Both the position numbers and the translations under genes were made by a program. The notes beneath the pieces were generated by a model, which made no database searches, was not told the DNA's origin, and was given only the letters and a program-made list of their open reading frames with translations. From Palsa-504 sp963808315 (GTDB lineage: Bacteria > Actinomycetota > Actinomycetes > Streptosporangiales > Streptosporangiaceae), in assembly GCA_963808315.1 (NCBI GenBank), contig CAWEFK010000029.1, positions 1-64,000 of the forward strand: DNA of 64,000 nt, given 5' to 3'. This document shows positions 25,206 to 33,713 of this stretch, piece by piece (position 1 is the first letter of the stretch; each line of letters begins with the position of its first letter).

Positions 25206-26525
25206 TCAGGGCGTCAGGTAACGGCCGGGCTGGTCGGGCTGCCATTCGACCAGGACGGCGGTGGCATCGTCGCGCAGCCGGCCGTGCTGGTAGCTGAGGA
25301 TCGCGTGGTTGAGCCGGCGCATCGTCTCGGGCGCCGGCAGGCTGGTACTGCTGTGCCGGACGATGAAGTCAGCCAGGCGCTGGGAGCCGAACGGGGTGCC
25401 GTCGGGTGCCCGGCCTTCCGTCACGCCGTCGGTATAGAGCAGCAGCCGGTCACCGGGTTCCAGCTTTTCCGCGCAGACCGGGGCTGAGAACGCAGTGTCG
25501 TCCGATCCGCTGTTTCTGCGCGCATAGAGGCCAGCCAGGCCCAACGGCGGCCGGGCGGTGCGGGCCAGTTCCCTGACGATCCGGTTGCCGCGGATCAGCA
25601 GGGGCGGCGGGTGCCCGCAGGGAATCCAGGTGAACAGCCCGGTGGCCAGGTCCAGGTCGCACAGCAGCGCGGTCACGAACCGGTCCCCGCCGAAAATACC
25701 CGCGATAGCGGCGTCGGCACGGGCCGCGACGTCCGCCAGCGAGCCGCCCGCCCGGCGGGTGCTGCGGCACGAGGCCATGCCCACGCTGGCGAGCAGGCCC
25801 GCGGACAGGTCATGGCCGAGCGCATCGAAGATCGACACGTGTAGGTGCTCGCCGAGCAGTGAGTAATCGAAGGCATCCCCGCCGACCTCGTAGGCCGGTT
25901 CCAGCGACGCTGCCAGCAGCACCCGGTCGGTGGCGAACGTCCGCGGCGCCAGGAATGCCCAGACCAGCTCCGCCTGCAGTGCCATCTGGCGGCCGCGCTG
26001 GATCTGCGCGTAGCTGTCACTGAAGGAGGCCTTAGACCCGATCATGAGGCCAGTAAGGGAAGCAAGTACCCGGTAGCTGGCCAGCATGGCCTCGCTGACG
26101 CCGGCGACGGTCAGGCTCAGCACACCAAGCCGTTCGGTACCGTCCACCAGCGGAATCCATACCTGATAGCTCTCCCCGGCGGAATCGCCGACGTCGATGC
26201 CGCGCACCGGGCCCAGCTGGACGGTCAGCGTCTGGTAAGCGCGCCCGGCCAGGGTGGAGTCGATCGGCAGCGTGCCCGCGCCCTGGCCTGCTCCGGCCGG
26301 CAGCGGTGTCAGCTGATGCTGCTGCAGGTCGGCCAGGTAAACGCGGGCAGCCGACACACCCAGCGGGCGCGCCAGCTGCTCCAGTGCCTCGGCCACCTCG
26401 GCAGGTGCCAGCACGTGAGACCGGCTCAGCAACATGGCAGTCACCCGGCCCGTCACGGCGTCCAGATCACGTTCTTCGGGGCGCTGCCCGGGCGGCAGCG
26501 GAGCTGCCGGTTCTGAGGCTGCCAT
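25206..26525 (-). CDS. GAF-SpoIIE (PP2C-type) serine phosphatase
   Basis: Complete 439-residue protein from ATG 26525 with a GAAGGAGG site. Residues about 40-170 form a GAF-like sensor (LGVSAARVYLADLQQHQLTP, VWIPLVDGTERLGVLSLTVA). Residues about 200-430 form the SpoIIE/RsbU phosphatase with metal-binding Asp residues in VGGDAFDYSLLG, SIFDALGHDLSAGLLAS, LLLYTDGVTEGRAPDGTPFG and GRLRDDATAVLVEW. Such enzymes dephosphorylate STAS antagonists and so activate stress sigma factors. The STAS proteins at 11008 and 16936 are natural candidate substrates. Confidence 0.92.
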   Translation of the reverse strand: MAASEPAAPLPPGQRPEERDLDAVTGRVTAMLLSRSHVLAPAEVAEALEQLARPLGVSAARVYLADLQQHQLTPLPAGAGQGAGTLPIDSTLAGRAYQTLTVQLGPVRGIDVGDSAGESYQVWIPLVDGTERLGVLSLTVAGVSEAMLASYRVLASLTGLMIGSKASFSDSYAQIQRGRQMALQAELVWAFLAPRTFATDRVLLAASLEPAYEVGGDAFDYSLLGEHLHVSIFDALGHDLSAGLLASVGMASCRSTRRAGGSLADVAARADAAIAGIFGGDRFVTALLCDLDLATGLFTWIPCGHPPPLLIRGNRIVRELARTARPPLGLAGLYARRNSGSDDTAFSAPVCAEKLEPGDRLLLYTDGVTEGRAPDGTPFGSQRLADFIVRHSSTSLPAPETMRRLNHAILSYQHGRLRDDATAVLVEWQPDQPGRYLTP

Positions 26526-27018
26526 CTGCCGACCTCCTTCTGGTATCCGGGCAAGCGGCGATGGCAGGAACTCAAGCCGGTGCGATGCCCGAATGGCCGG
26601 AAGGGCTGCTTCCGTCGTAATGCCTTCCTGTCCAGTCAGGTGCCCATCAAACAGTCCGACGGGACTAGGTCACTCGCCGGAATTCAATGTTGCCGGCTGG
26701 AGTACGGACCTCTGTAGCCCCCCGCGGCGCTGATCAGCGCCGCGGGGGGCTATACCCGGCCCCGGGCTCAGTCCGCGAGCCTGGTGAGCGGACTCCCCCA
26801 GCACCAGCAAGACGATCACCAGCAGGTCCCCCGCGCGTCCAGAGGCAGCCGGTTGCCGGTAATTCGTCTCGCCTGGAATGTATGCCCGGCCCGGCACCGG
26901 GTAGCCGCGCAGTCATCCCACCGAGGACCAAGCAGGAAGAAGCCACCATGCCATTCAGTCAGGGTGAGCACGCCCGTCCCGTAGGCCGCTCCAGCCTTAC
27001 CAGGACGGGCATCTCGCC
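26526..27018. other. Intergenic stretch with an exact 38-bp palindrome
   Basis: About 490 bases. Positions 26715-26752 form a perfect palindrome: two 19-base arms TAGCCCCCCGCGGCGCTGA and its complement with no spacer. Rightward it is followed by TACCC and no T-run. It may be a strong terminator for a lost gene or a cruciform-type element. A short frame with AGGAAGAAGCCACC before ATG 26949 leads toward the LLM gene but stops at 27027. Confidence 0.6.
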
Positions 27019-27588
27019 ATGGGAGTGATGGAGTCCGTCAGCGCGGTGATGTGGGCCCGGCGACGCCAGCCCGGTGAGATCGCCTACGGCATCGCACTCG
27101 GGCACGAGCGGTTCAGCCCGCGCGAACTGCTCGACCAAGCGGTCGAGGCCGAACGGGCCGGATTTGATATCGTCGCCTGCAGCGACCACCTGACACCGTG
27201 GTGGGACCCGGCCGGGGGCCCGCCGGCGCACTGCGGCAACGCCTGGGTGTGGCTGGGTGCCGCGGGCCAGGCCACTTCGGAAGTCTCGATCGGGCCGGCG
27301 GTCAGCGCGATCGTGCACCGCTACAACCCCGTGGTGATGGCGCAGCAGGCCGCCACGCTCGAGCTCATGAATCCCGGCCGCGCGTTCCTCGCGGTCGGGT
27401 CCGGGGAGGCGATGAACGAGGTTCCCGCGGGGCTGCGGTGGCCGCCGCCGGCCGAGCACGTCAGGCAGGCCAAGATGATACGGGCGATGGGAGCGACCGC
27501 AGTCGTGATGATGAACGTCTCCGGCGCCGATCCGCTCGGCACCATCCGCCTGTACGGCGACCAGGTCCTGCCCGCGCTCCGCGGCTGA
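27019..27588 (+). pseudogene. LLM class F420-dependent oxidoreductase with an in-frame internal deletion
   Basis: 189 residues. The N-terminal half is a good LLM match: IAYGIALGHERFSPRELLDQ, FDIVACSDHLTPWW, VSIGPAVSAIVHRYNPVVMA and AFLAVGSGEAMNEVPAGLRW. After PPPAEHVRQA it jumps directly to KMIRAMGATAVVMMNVSGAD and GTIRLYGDQVLPALRG, which is the normal C-terminus. About 110-140 central residues are missing against the usual 320-330, yet the frame is kept. The barrel cannot close, so it is probably inactive. Confidence 0.75.
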
Positions 27589-27626
27589 CATCCCAGCAGA
27601 GAACACGCCATGAAGGCCACTGAGAG

Positions 27627-27731
27627 GGCCGCGACGGCCGCATCTTCGCCCTCGGCGTGTTCGGCGTGTTCGGCGGTCTGGGGGACAAGTTGCCCCTCGG
27701 CGCGGTGATGAACAAGAGGCCCCGTCCTTAG
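27627..27731 (+). pseudogene. Fragment of a zinc-dependent alcohol/formaldehyde dehydrogenase
   Basis: 35 codons reading GRDGRIFALGVFGVFGGLGD and KLPLGAVMNKRPRP, then a stop. This matches the segment after the NAD-binding fold in class III type dehydrogenases (pattern VxGVYGxxxDKFPxGAxMNKG). Nothing before or after matches, so only a scrap is left. Confidence 0.5.
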
Positions 27732-27953
27732 CCGCCGGCAGCGGTTCGCCGTGGCGCTCGCCGGCTTCGCGAGCTTCGTCGGCCGCGGCGGCAGCGCGAT
27801 CGACCGCTACGCGTTCCTCGCCGCCGCGGGCGGTGGCACCGCCCATCGGCGCTGCCGTGGCCGCGATATAGGCAGCTATCAGGCCAGCGCGCGGCCTTCC
27901 GCAGAATCTGCGGTTGCAGGCGGGATGACGACGGCGCAGAACGGTGAATACCG
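27732..27953. other. Intergenic stretch without a recognised gene
   Basis: Low-information GC-rich sequence between the dehydrogenase scrap and the whiB terminator. No supported frame. Confidence 0.3.
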
Positions 27954-27970
27954 ACCGGCCTTCGGCCGGT
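27954..27970 (-). terminator. Hairpin after whiB
   Basis: ACCGGCC-TTC-GGCCGGT: 7-bp stem with a 3-base loop, 24 bases past the whiB stop in the direction of its transcription. No T-run. Confidence 0.45.
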
Positions 27971-27993
27971 GCCCAGCGGTGGTTCAGCACCGC

Positions 27994-28299
27994 CTATGCG
28001 GCGCCGGCGGCGCGAATTTCCGCCGCAGCCCCTCTGGGGGGTCGGCTCAGGGCGGTCGCGCCTCGCAGGATGCGAATTCGTTCTTCCGGAGTGGTGCCGC
28101 CCCAGATGCCTTCTCTCTCGCCTGTTCGCATCGCGAACTCCAGGCACTGGCGTCGCACCGGACAGCCCGCGCAGACCCGCAGCGCACGTTCCGCCTCCCG
28201 GACGCCAGCTGCGTAAGTCGAGATGGGGAAGAACAGGTCGGGGTCCGCGGTGGCGCAGGCACCGGCAGAGCGCCAGTCCCCCTGGGTGATGTCGGCCAT
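27994..28299 (-). CDS. WhiB family iron-sulfur transcriptional regulator
   Basis: 101 residues from ATG 28299. The four cluster cysteines are Cys15 (SAGACATADPDLFFP), Cys43, Cys46 and Cys52 (RVCAGCPVRRQCLEFA), and the G[VI]WGG turn is at 64-68 (EGIWGGTTPEER). These features define Wbl proteins, which carry a 4Fe-4S cluster sensitive to O2 or NO and partner with the main sigma factor. It is the only one in the window and lies just downstream of the glycan cluster, on the same strand but with about 170 bases between them. Confidence 0.92.
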   Translation of the reverse strand: MADITQGDWRSAGACATADPDLFFPISTYAAGVREAERALRVCAGCPVRRQCLEFAMRTGEREGIWGGTTPEERIRILRGATALSRPPRGAAAEIRAAGAA

Positions 28300-28470
28300 G
28301 AGGCATACTCATTCCTTCGTAGTGTCGAGGCTGGCTCCGTCGCCGGCCGCGTGCTGCCCGCATTAGTCCGGTTTATGCACGCGGAATCAAAAGTGACCGC
28401 CCTGACCGGGGATAATCGCCTCAGCGCTGGTGCCAACTGCCCGCAGCACGGGCGGCTAACTTAGCGGGAC

Positions 28471-29400
28471 CTAGGTCATCCGCCGGCTACGGGCTTCCCC
28501 AGGGATCCCGAGCGCGGGAATCAGGCCTGCCAGCGGGGACCGGGGAGGCGACTGGGCCGCGCGCCGGGCCGTCCGCCGGCCCGGCTCCGACAGGCACCAG
28601 TCGCGCCACCGGTCCATGGCGCCGGGGTCGACGGTGCCCCCGGCCCCAGGCGCCACGACCGCCGGCCAGCGCCATGCCTCAGCCTGGGCGGTCACCTTGG
28701 CGCCGCCTGCTACCGGGTCCACCGCTAGCGCGGGCACGCCGTGTTTGAGTGCCAGGACGAGGCCGTGCATCCGCATGGTGATCACAAGGTCGACCCGGCT
28801 GAGGATGGACTCTAGCTCGGCAGGGGTGCCGCATAGCCGCCAGTCGCGGGAGTCGAGCCTGGTTTCCAGCGGCAGCAGCGCGCAGCCGCAGCCGGGCAGC
28901 CAGCTGGCCAGGCTCTGCGACACGGTCTCGTGCCGCCCGCGGCCGGCGTACTCGCGCTGCTCGCCCACGTGGATCACGCCTGCGACCGGCATCAGGGGCG
29001 GGCGCGGACTCGCCGCGAGGTCACCCGTGGCCGGCGCGTCTGGACTGTCCCGCGCCAAGATCACGTGGAATCCGGCGGCGGCAGGATCGGCCGGGTCGAT
29101 GACCGAGACACCGACGGCAACCCTCCGGCAGGCGGCGAACCGCTGGTGGAGCGCCTCGATGCCTGGGCCGCTGAGCGGGCCGCAGGCGAAGACAAGATGC
29201 GAATACAGGGCCGGGTCCGCGTTGCCCAGCCTCTGCCCTCCTGGCCGGAAGACGGGGCTCCAGGCCATGTCGTACGGCACGCCGGCCGCTTCGATCTCGG
29301 CGGCAACGGCCTCCATGGCGAGCATGTCGCCGGCCGTGGCCTCGCCGTGGATAAAGCTTGGCCAGCCGGCCACCAGGACCCGGGGCAACCGTGCCCTCAT
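28471..29400 (-). CDS. Polysaccharide pyruvyl transferase family protein
   Basis: 309 residues from ATG 29400. The GT-B-like fold shows VLVAGWPSFIHGEATAGDML at the N-terminus (nucleotide/PEP site), YSHLVFACGPLSGPGIEALH, and the C-terminal ESILSRVDLVITMRMHGLVL (the RxHG motif diagnostic for this family) followed by GVPALAVDPVAGGAKV. These enzymes add pyruvate ketals to sugars, or act as related transferases. It is the last gene of the leftward glycan operon, 70 bases after the GT9 gene. Confidence 0.85.
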   Translation of the reverse strand: MRARLPRVLVAGWPSFIHGEATAGDMLAMEAVAAEIEAAGVPYDMAWSPVFRPGGQRLGNADPALYSHLVFACGPLSGPGIEALHQRFAACRRVAVGVSVIDPADPAAAGFHVILARDSPDAPATGDLAASPRPPLMPVAGVIHVGEQREYAGRGRHETVSQSLASWLPGCGCALLPLETRLDSRDWRLCGTPAELESILSRVDLVITMRMHGLVLALKHGVPALAVDPVAGGAKVTAQAEAWRWPAVVAPGAGGTVDPGAMDRWRDWCLSEPGRRTARRAAQSPPRSPLAGLIPALGIPGEARSRRMT

Positions 29401-29470
29401 GAGCGTTTCCCTTCGTCGTCATCCTCGTGAGCCGCCGGGCCGGCGGCAGCGGTCAAGAGCCAGCCGATGA

Positions 29471-30436
29471 TCAGAGCTCCGCGTCATCATTGCCGGCGCG
29501 CGCCGCCTGGTCCCGCAGGGCGGACTCAGCGGCCTCGCATACGGCGTCTACCGTGATCGCGCGAAGCACCGGATCGGTGCGTGTGCCGTGCGGGTCGCCG
29601 CGGTAGCCGGCTGCGGCCGGCCAGAGCACCTGGTGCCGCGGATGCCGGGGCGGTCCCCACTCGGACGGCGGGACTGGGCCGAACAGCGTCACCGACGGCC
29701 GCGCGTACGCGGAGGCGAAGTGCGACATGCCAGTGTCCCCGGAAATCACCAGCCGGGCGGAGGCGGTCAGAGCGGCCAAGGCGGCCAGTGAGGTCCGCCC
29801 GGCCAGGACATGCTCCCCCGGCAGCCCGGCCAGGCGCGCCACCCGCGAGGCCAGGTCACGCTCGGCCGCGGAACCGGTGATCCTGACGGCGTGGCCGTCG
29901 GCCGCGAGCCGCCGCCCCACGGCCGCGAAGCGGGCGGCCGGCCAGCGGCGGCCCGGTGCCGCAGCGCCGGGGTGCAGCAGGGTGAACGCCGGCATGACCT
30001 GGGGCGGCGGCGCCAGCAGCAGATCACGCGAGTCGGCCGGGATGCCTGATTCCTGGCACAGCCGGCACCACCGGGTCACCTCATGCTCGCCGGCCCGCCA
30101 GGTCGGGCCGGCGAAGCCGCCCGCGTGCTCGCCGCCGAACACGATCAGCCGACCCGGACGCAGCGCGGCGACCAGCTGGTGGCTGGCCTGACCGCGTCCG
30201 TGCAGGTCTAGCGCGAGGTCGGGCGCGGGACCGGTCCACGGCACTGGCTGCAATTCGCCGGCAGGCAGCAGTTCGTCGACCGCGCGGGTCAGCGGCACCA
30301 GCGGCGCCAGGACCGCCGGCGCCGCGAGCACCAGCCGGCGGCCGGGGAAGGCCCGCCGCACGGCCCGGTAGGCGGGCACCCCGGTCAGGAAATCGCCAAG
30401 GCCGAGGGCACGCAGCATCAGGATGCTCGGCGGCAT
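29471..30436 (-). CDS. Glycosyltransferase family 9 (heptosyltransferase-like)
   Basis: Intact 321-residue protein from ATG 30436. GT9 signs: ILMLRALGLGDFLTGVPAYR (glycine loop), DLALDLHGRGQASHQLVAAL, a C-terminal donor site FTLLHPGAAAPGRRWPAARF and LVISGDTGMSHFASAYARPS, then TLFGPVPPSEWGPP. GT9 enzymes of this type transfer heptose from ADP-heptose. This fits with the heptose genes upstream in the same operon; its start is 2 bases after the hldE stop. Confidence 0.9.
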   Translation of the reverse strand: MPPSILMLRALGLGDFLTGVPAYRAVRRAFPGRRLVLAAPAVLAPLVPLTRAVDELLPAGELQPVPWTGPAPDLALDLHGRGQASHQLVAALRPGRLIVFGGEHAGGFAGPTWRAGEHEVTRWCRLCQESGIPADSRDLLLAPPPQVMPAFTLLHPGAAAPGRRWPAARFAAVGRRLAADGHAVRITGSAAERDLASRVARLAGLPGEHVLAGRTSLAALAALTASARLVISGDTGMSHFASAYARPSVTLFGPVPPSEWGPPRHPRHQVLWPAAAGYRGDPHGTRTDPVLRAITVDAVCEAAESALRDQAARAGNDDAEL

Positions 30437-30438
30437 GG

Positions 30439-31881
30439 TTAGGCCCGGTCAGCCCCGTCCAGCGAGGCTGCGTGCAGCCGCGTGGTGGACCGGCCGCTCA
30501 GGTAAGGAACAGTGACGGCTACCCCGCCCCAGTTCTTGAGCAGCGCGGCTTCTGGCAGGTCCCAGCCGTCGTAGTCCCCTCCCTTGACCCAGATGTCGGG
30601 CTGTATCCGCTCTAGCGCGGTGCAGGGCGTGTCCTCGGCGAAGACGGTGACGGCATCCACGCATTCCAGCGCCGCCAGCATGCCGACCCGGTCCGCCTCA
30701 CAGTTCAGCGGGCGCCCGTCGCCCTTCAGCCTGCGCACCGAAGCGTCCGCGTTGAGGCAGACGATCAGGCAGTCACCGAGCGACCGCGCCGCCTGCAGCA
30801 AGCTGACGTGACCAGCATGCAGCAGGTCAAAGCAGCCGCCCGTCGCGACGACGGTACCGCCTGCCGCCCGGATGCGGCGGGCCAGCTCGGACGCGTCCTG
30901 GCCGGCCCGCCCGCCTGCCGGGGCGCCGGCCGGTTCCACGGCAGCCGCCGCGGCGGCAGGGTCACCGCGCCGGTTCTGGCGGGCGACGAGTAGAGCCTGG
31001 CCCCGCCTGCCGCGAGATAAGACGACGCGGCCGCTGTCGCGACGGTCACCGCCTCGGAGGTGAGGGCGCCGCGCAGGAGTGCGGCCGCCGCGGCGGCGGC
31101 GAAGCGGTCGCCCGCCCCGCAGGCGTCGCTGACCGCCAGCCGCTGCGCCGGCACGCACCAGCGGGCCGGCACCGCCCTGGACCAGAACCCACCCGTGCTC
31201 ACCGAGCGTGACCACCACCGCGTTCGCTTCCCATGACCGGCTCAGCTGCCCGGCCGCCGCCGCGGCCGACTGGAGCAGATGACGGCCCGGGGCAGCCGGC
31301 TGGCCGACCGCGGCGAGCGCTTCGGCGTAGTTCGGCGTCGCCAGGCGGGTGCGCGGTACCGGGCCGGCCCCTTGGGATGCGGGTCCCATACCAGCGGAAT
31401 CCGCTGAGCCTGACGGCTCAGCGCGGCCCGGACGAACTCGTCGGCGGTGACGCCGCGGCCGTAGTCGGAGACCAGCACTGCCCCGGCCGCGGCGATCACC
31501 TCGGCCGCCTCGGCGCCCGGCGGGCCCGGCCGCCCCTCCCCCGCGGTCGGCCCGCAGCAGGGTCCGGCCGCCTGCCCGGAACCGGGTCTTTTCTGCCAGC
31601 TGCCCGGTCAAGGGCAAGCTGACCACGGTCACATGCGGCGCAAGCAGCGCCCGGACGGCGGCGCTGGCCTCGTCGTCGCCGAGTGGCGCGACGAGGATCA
31701 CCGGAATCTCCTCGGTGGCGGCCAGCAGCGCGGCCAGGGCGGCGCCGCCGGGCCGCCAGGCAGGCACGGCGCCTTCAATCACCGGGACGGGCGCGTCCGG
31801 GCACAGCCGGCTGACCTCTCCGTCCATGTCGCAGTCGAGAAGCGCGTCACCGATCACGACCAGCGGGCCTGGCGTGCTCAT
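30439..31881 (-). CDS. hldE: HldE-like bifunctional heptose-phosphate kinase/adenylyltransferase, several frameshifts
   Basis: Leftward from ATG 31881, overlapping the isomerase stop as ATGA. N-terminal ribokinase-like (PfkB) domain: VVIGDALLDCDMDGEVSRLC, GGAALAALLAATEE, and SDACGAGDRFAAAA, the GAGD anion hole with the catalytic Asp. The C-terminal nucleotidyltransferase reads GGCFDLLHAGHVSLLQAARS (HxGH motif), LIVCLNADASVRRLKG and DIWVKGGDYDGWDLPEAALL. Frame breaks lie near 31545, 31370, 31190 and 30990. The two domains would phosphorylate heptose-7-phosphate at O1 and later adenylate heptose-1-phosphate. Two domains in one chain is the usual HldE plan. Confidence 0.82.
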   Translation of the reverse strand: MSTPGPLVVIGDALLDCDMDGEVSRLCPDAPVPVIEGAVPAWRPGGAALAALLAATEEIPVILVAPLGDDEASAAVRALLAPHVTVVSLPLTGQLAEKTRFRAGGRTLLRADRGGGAAGPAGRRGGRGDRRGRGSAGLRLRPRRHRRRVRPGRAEPSGSADSAGMGPASQGAGPVPRTRLATPNYAEALAAVGQPAAPGRHLLQSAAAAAGQLSRSWEANAVVVTLGEHGWVLVQGGAGPLVRAGAAAGGQRRLRGGRPLRRRRGGRTPARRPHLRGGDRRDSGRVVLSRGRRGQALLVARQNRRGDPAAAAAAVEPAGAPAGGRAGQDASELARRIRAAGGTVVATGGCFDLLHAGHVSLLQAARSLGDCLIVCLNADASVRRLKGDGRPLNCEADRVGMLAALECVDAVTVFAEDTPCTALERIQPDIWVKGGDYDGWDLPEAALLKNWGGVAVTVPYLSGRSTTRLHAASLDGADRA

Positions 31882-32477
31882 TGAGCCGTCACCTCCGAGA
31901 TCTCAGCGTCGAGCGCGTCGCACAGGGCGTGAATGGCGACCAGGTGGACTTCCTGGACGACCGCGGTGTCCGCTCCGGCCACGCAGATCGCATCGTCGGC
32001 CAGAGCTGCCAGCGGGTTCGGGGCCGGGCCGGTCATCGCCCAGACCGTCAGGCCGATCGCCCGGGCCCGCTCCGCGGCCGCGAGCACGTTCTGGCTGCGG
32101 CCGCTGGCCGACAGCAGCAGGACAATGTCTCCGTCGCGCCCGTGCGCGGCGATCTGGCGGGCGTAGGCTTCCGCCGCGCCGTAGTCGTTGCCGATGGCGG
32201 TCAGGGACGAGGTTTCCGAGTGCAGCGCGATCGCGGACAGCGGGCGCCGGTCAGCGACGTAGCGCCCGACCAGCTCAGCCGTCAGGTGCTGGGCCTCGGC
32301 CGCGCTGCCGCCGTTCCCGGCCACCAGCAGGCGCTGCCCCGCGAGCAGCGGCGCCGCCAGCTGCCTGCCCCACTGCCGTGCGGTCTCCAGCCTCGTCTCG
32401 GGGCTTCGCAGCGCCTCGACCAGGCGGTCGATGTGCACGGTCAGCTCGGAGCCGGCGACCTTGGCGAGGGTACTCAC
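31878..32477 (-). CDS. gmhA: SIS domain phosphoheptose isomerase (GmhA-like)
   Basis: 199 residues from GTG 32477; the stop overlaps the hldE start. The SIS fold has LLVAGNGGSAAEAQHLTAEL (substrate phosphate loop), LHSETSSLTAIGNDYGAAEA, DIVLLLSASGRSQNVLAAAE and VVQEVHLVAIHALCDALDAE with the catalytic Glu-His features of GmhA. It would turn sedoheptulose-7-phosphate into heptose-7-phosphate. The reading frame is continuous with the GT4 gene upstream, so either a true fusion exists or an intervening stop was lost by an indel; the start chosen is where GmhA homology begins. Confidence 0.83.
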   Translation of the reverse strand: MSTLAKVAGSELTVHIDRLVEALRSPETRLETARQWGRQLAAPLLAGQRLLVAGNGGSAAEAQHLTAELVGRYVADRRPLSAIALHSETSSLTAIGNDYGAAEAYARQIAAHGRDGDIVLLLSASGRSQNVLAAAERARAIGLTVWAMTGPAPNPLAALADDAICVAGADTAVVQEVHLVAIHALCDALDAEISEVTAQ

Positions 32478-33713
32478 GAGGCACCCACCGCCAGGGAGCG
32501 GTCCGCGGCTCAGCAGCGTGTCGCGCCCGGCGTCCGCTGCCAGCCGCAGGTAGACCGCCTCGGTCTGGGCCGCGACCTGTCGCCATGAATACCGGCGCCG
32601 GGCTCTTTCCACCCCGGCGGCGCCGAACGCGGCCCGCATCGCCGGGTCGGCCAGCAGCTGGCCCAGCGCGTTTGCCAGGGCCGCCGGATCGCGGGCGGGC
32701 ACCAGCCAGCCGGTCTGCTGGTCCACGACGGAGTCGCTAAGGCCGCCGACCGCGCTCGCCACCACCGGGACGCCGCAGGCCATCGCCTCAAGCGGCACGA
32801 TACCGAACGGCTCGTACCAGGGCGCGGCGACCACCACGTCCGCGGACCGGATGAGGGGCGGCACATCGGCCCGGGCGACGCTGCCGGTGAAGATGACCCG
32901 GTCCGCGACGCCGTGCACGCGCGCGGCCTCGCGCAGCATCCGGTAGTCGTCACTGGTATCCAGGTCACGGCGGTCGGGGCCGCCAGCCACCACCAGCTCC
33001 GCGTCGGGCAGCCGGCCCAGCGCGTCAATGACGGTCGCCACGCCCTTGCGCTCGACGAGACGTCCCAGGGCAAGCAGCCGCGGCCGGCCGTTGCGGCGCG
33101 CGGCCGGGCCGTCCGGGGTGAACATGCTGGTGTCCACGCCGCACGGCACGACAGAGATCTGGCCGGCCGGGACGCCGGCCCTGGTCAGCTCGCCGGCTTC
33201 GTCACTGCAGGTGGCGATGACCTGTTCGCAGGACTGGGCGATGTGGCGCTCGAGTTCGACGCGGATCGCCGGGCTCCGGTCCGCGGCGCCCTGGTGGCGG
33301 GCCTTCACCACGCCCAGGGCGTGGAAGGTCTGCACGACGGGAACGGGCAGCCCGGCGGCGCCGCCCAGCGCGGCCATCCCCGACATCCAGAAATGGGCGT
33401 GGACGATGTCCGGCGGGTGTTTCTGCCACAGCCGGGCCAGCCGGGCCGCGAGCTCCGGCATGAACGGGAGCAGTTCGTCCTTGGACAGCGGCGCGGGCGG
33501 CCCGGCCGGCAACCGCCGCACGACGACGCCCGGGCTGAACTGCGCGCTGCGCGGGTCTCCCGGGTCGGTGAGCCGCGTGTACACGGTCACCGAATGGCCG
33601 CGTTCCGCGAGGGCGGCCGACAGCGCGCCGACGTGCACGTTCTGGCCGCCCGCGTCGGTCTCGCCCAGCACCGCCATCGGATCGGCGTGCTCGGACACCA
33701 TGGCGATTCTCAT
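32478..33713 (-). CDS. Glycosyltransferase family 4
   Basis: From ATG 33713, which overlaps the previous stop (ATGA). About 410 residues of GT-B fold: MRIAMVSEHADPMAVLGETD and GGQNVHVGALSAALAERGH, as in sucrose-synthase-like GT4 enzymes; IVHAHFWMSGMAALGGAAGL; ISVVPCGVDTSMFTPDGPAA; the donor site RLLALGRLVERKGVATVIDA; and APWYEPFGIVPLEAMACGVP (EX7E motif) then VVASAVGGLSDSVVDQQTGW. It adds a sugar with retention of configuration to the cluster's glycan. No stop separates it from the GmhA-like domain downstream. Confidence 0.88.

Noticed and set aside
27732..27990. Repeat-rich coding frame on either strand before whiB
   Set aside because: The frames are Arg/Ala/Gly runs without start signals; composition fits non-coding GC-rich DNA.
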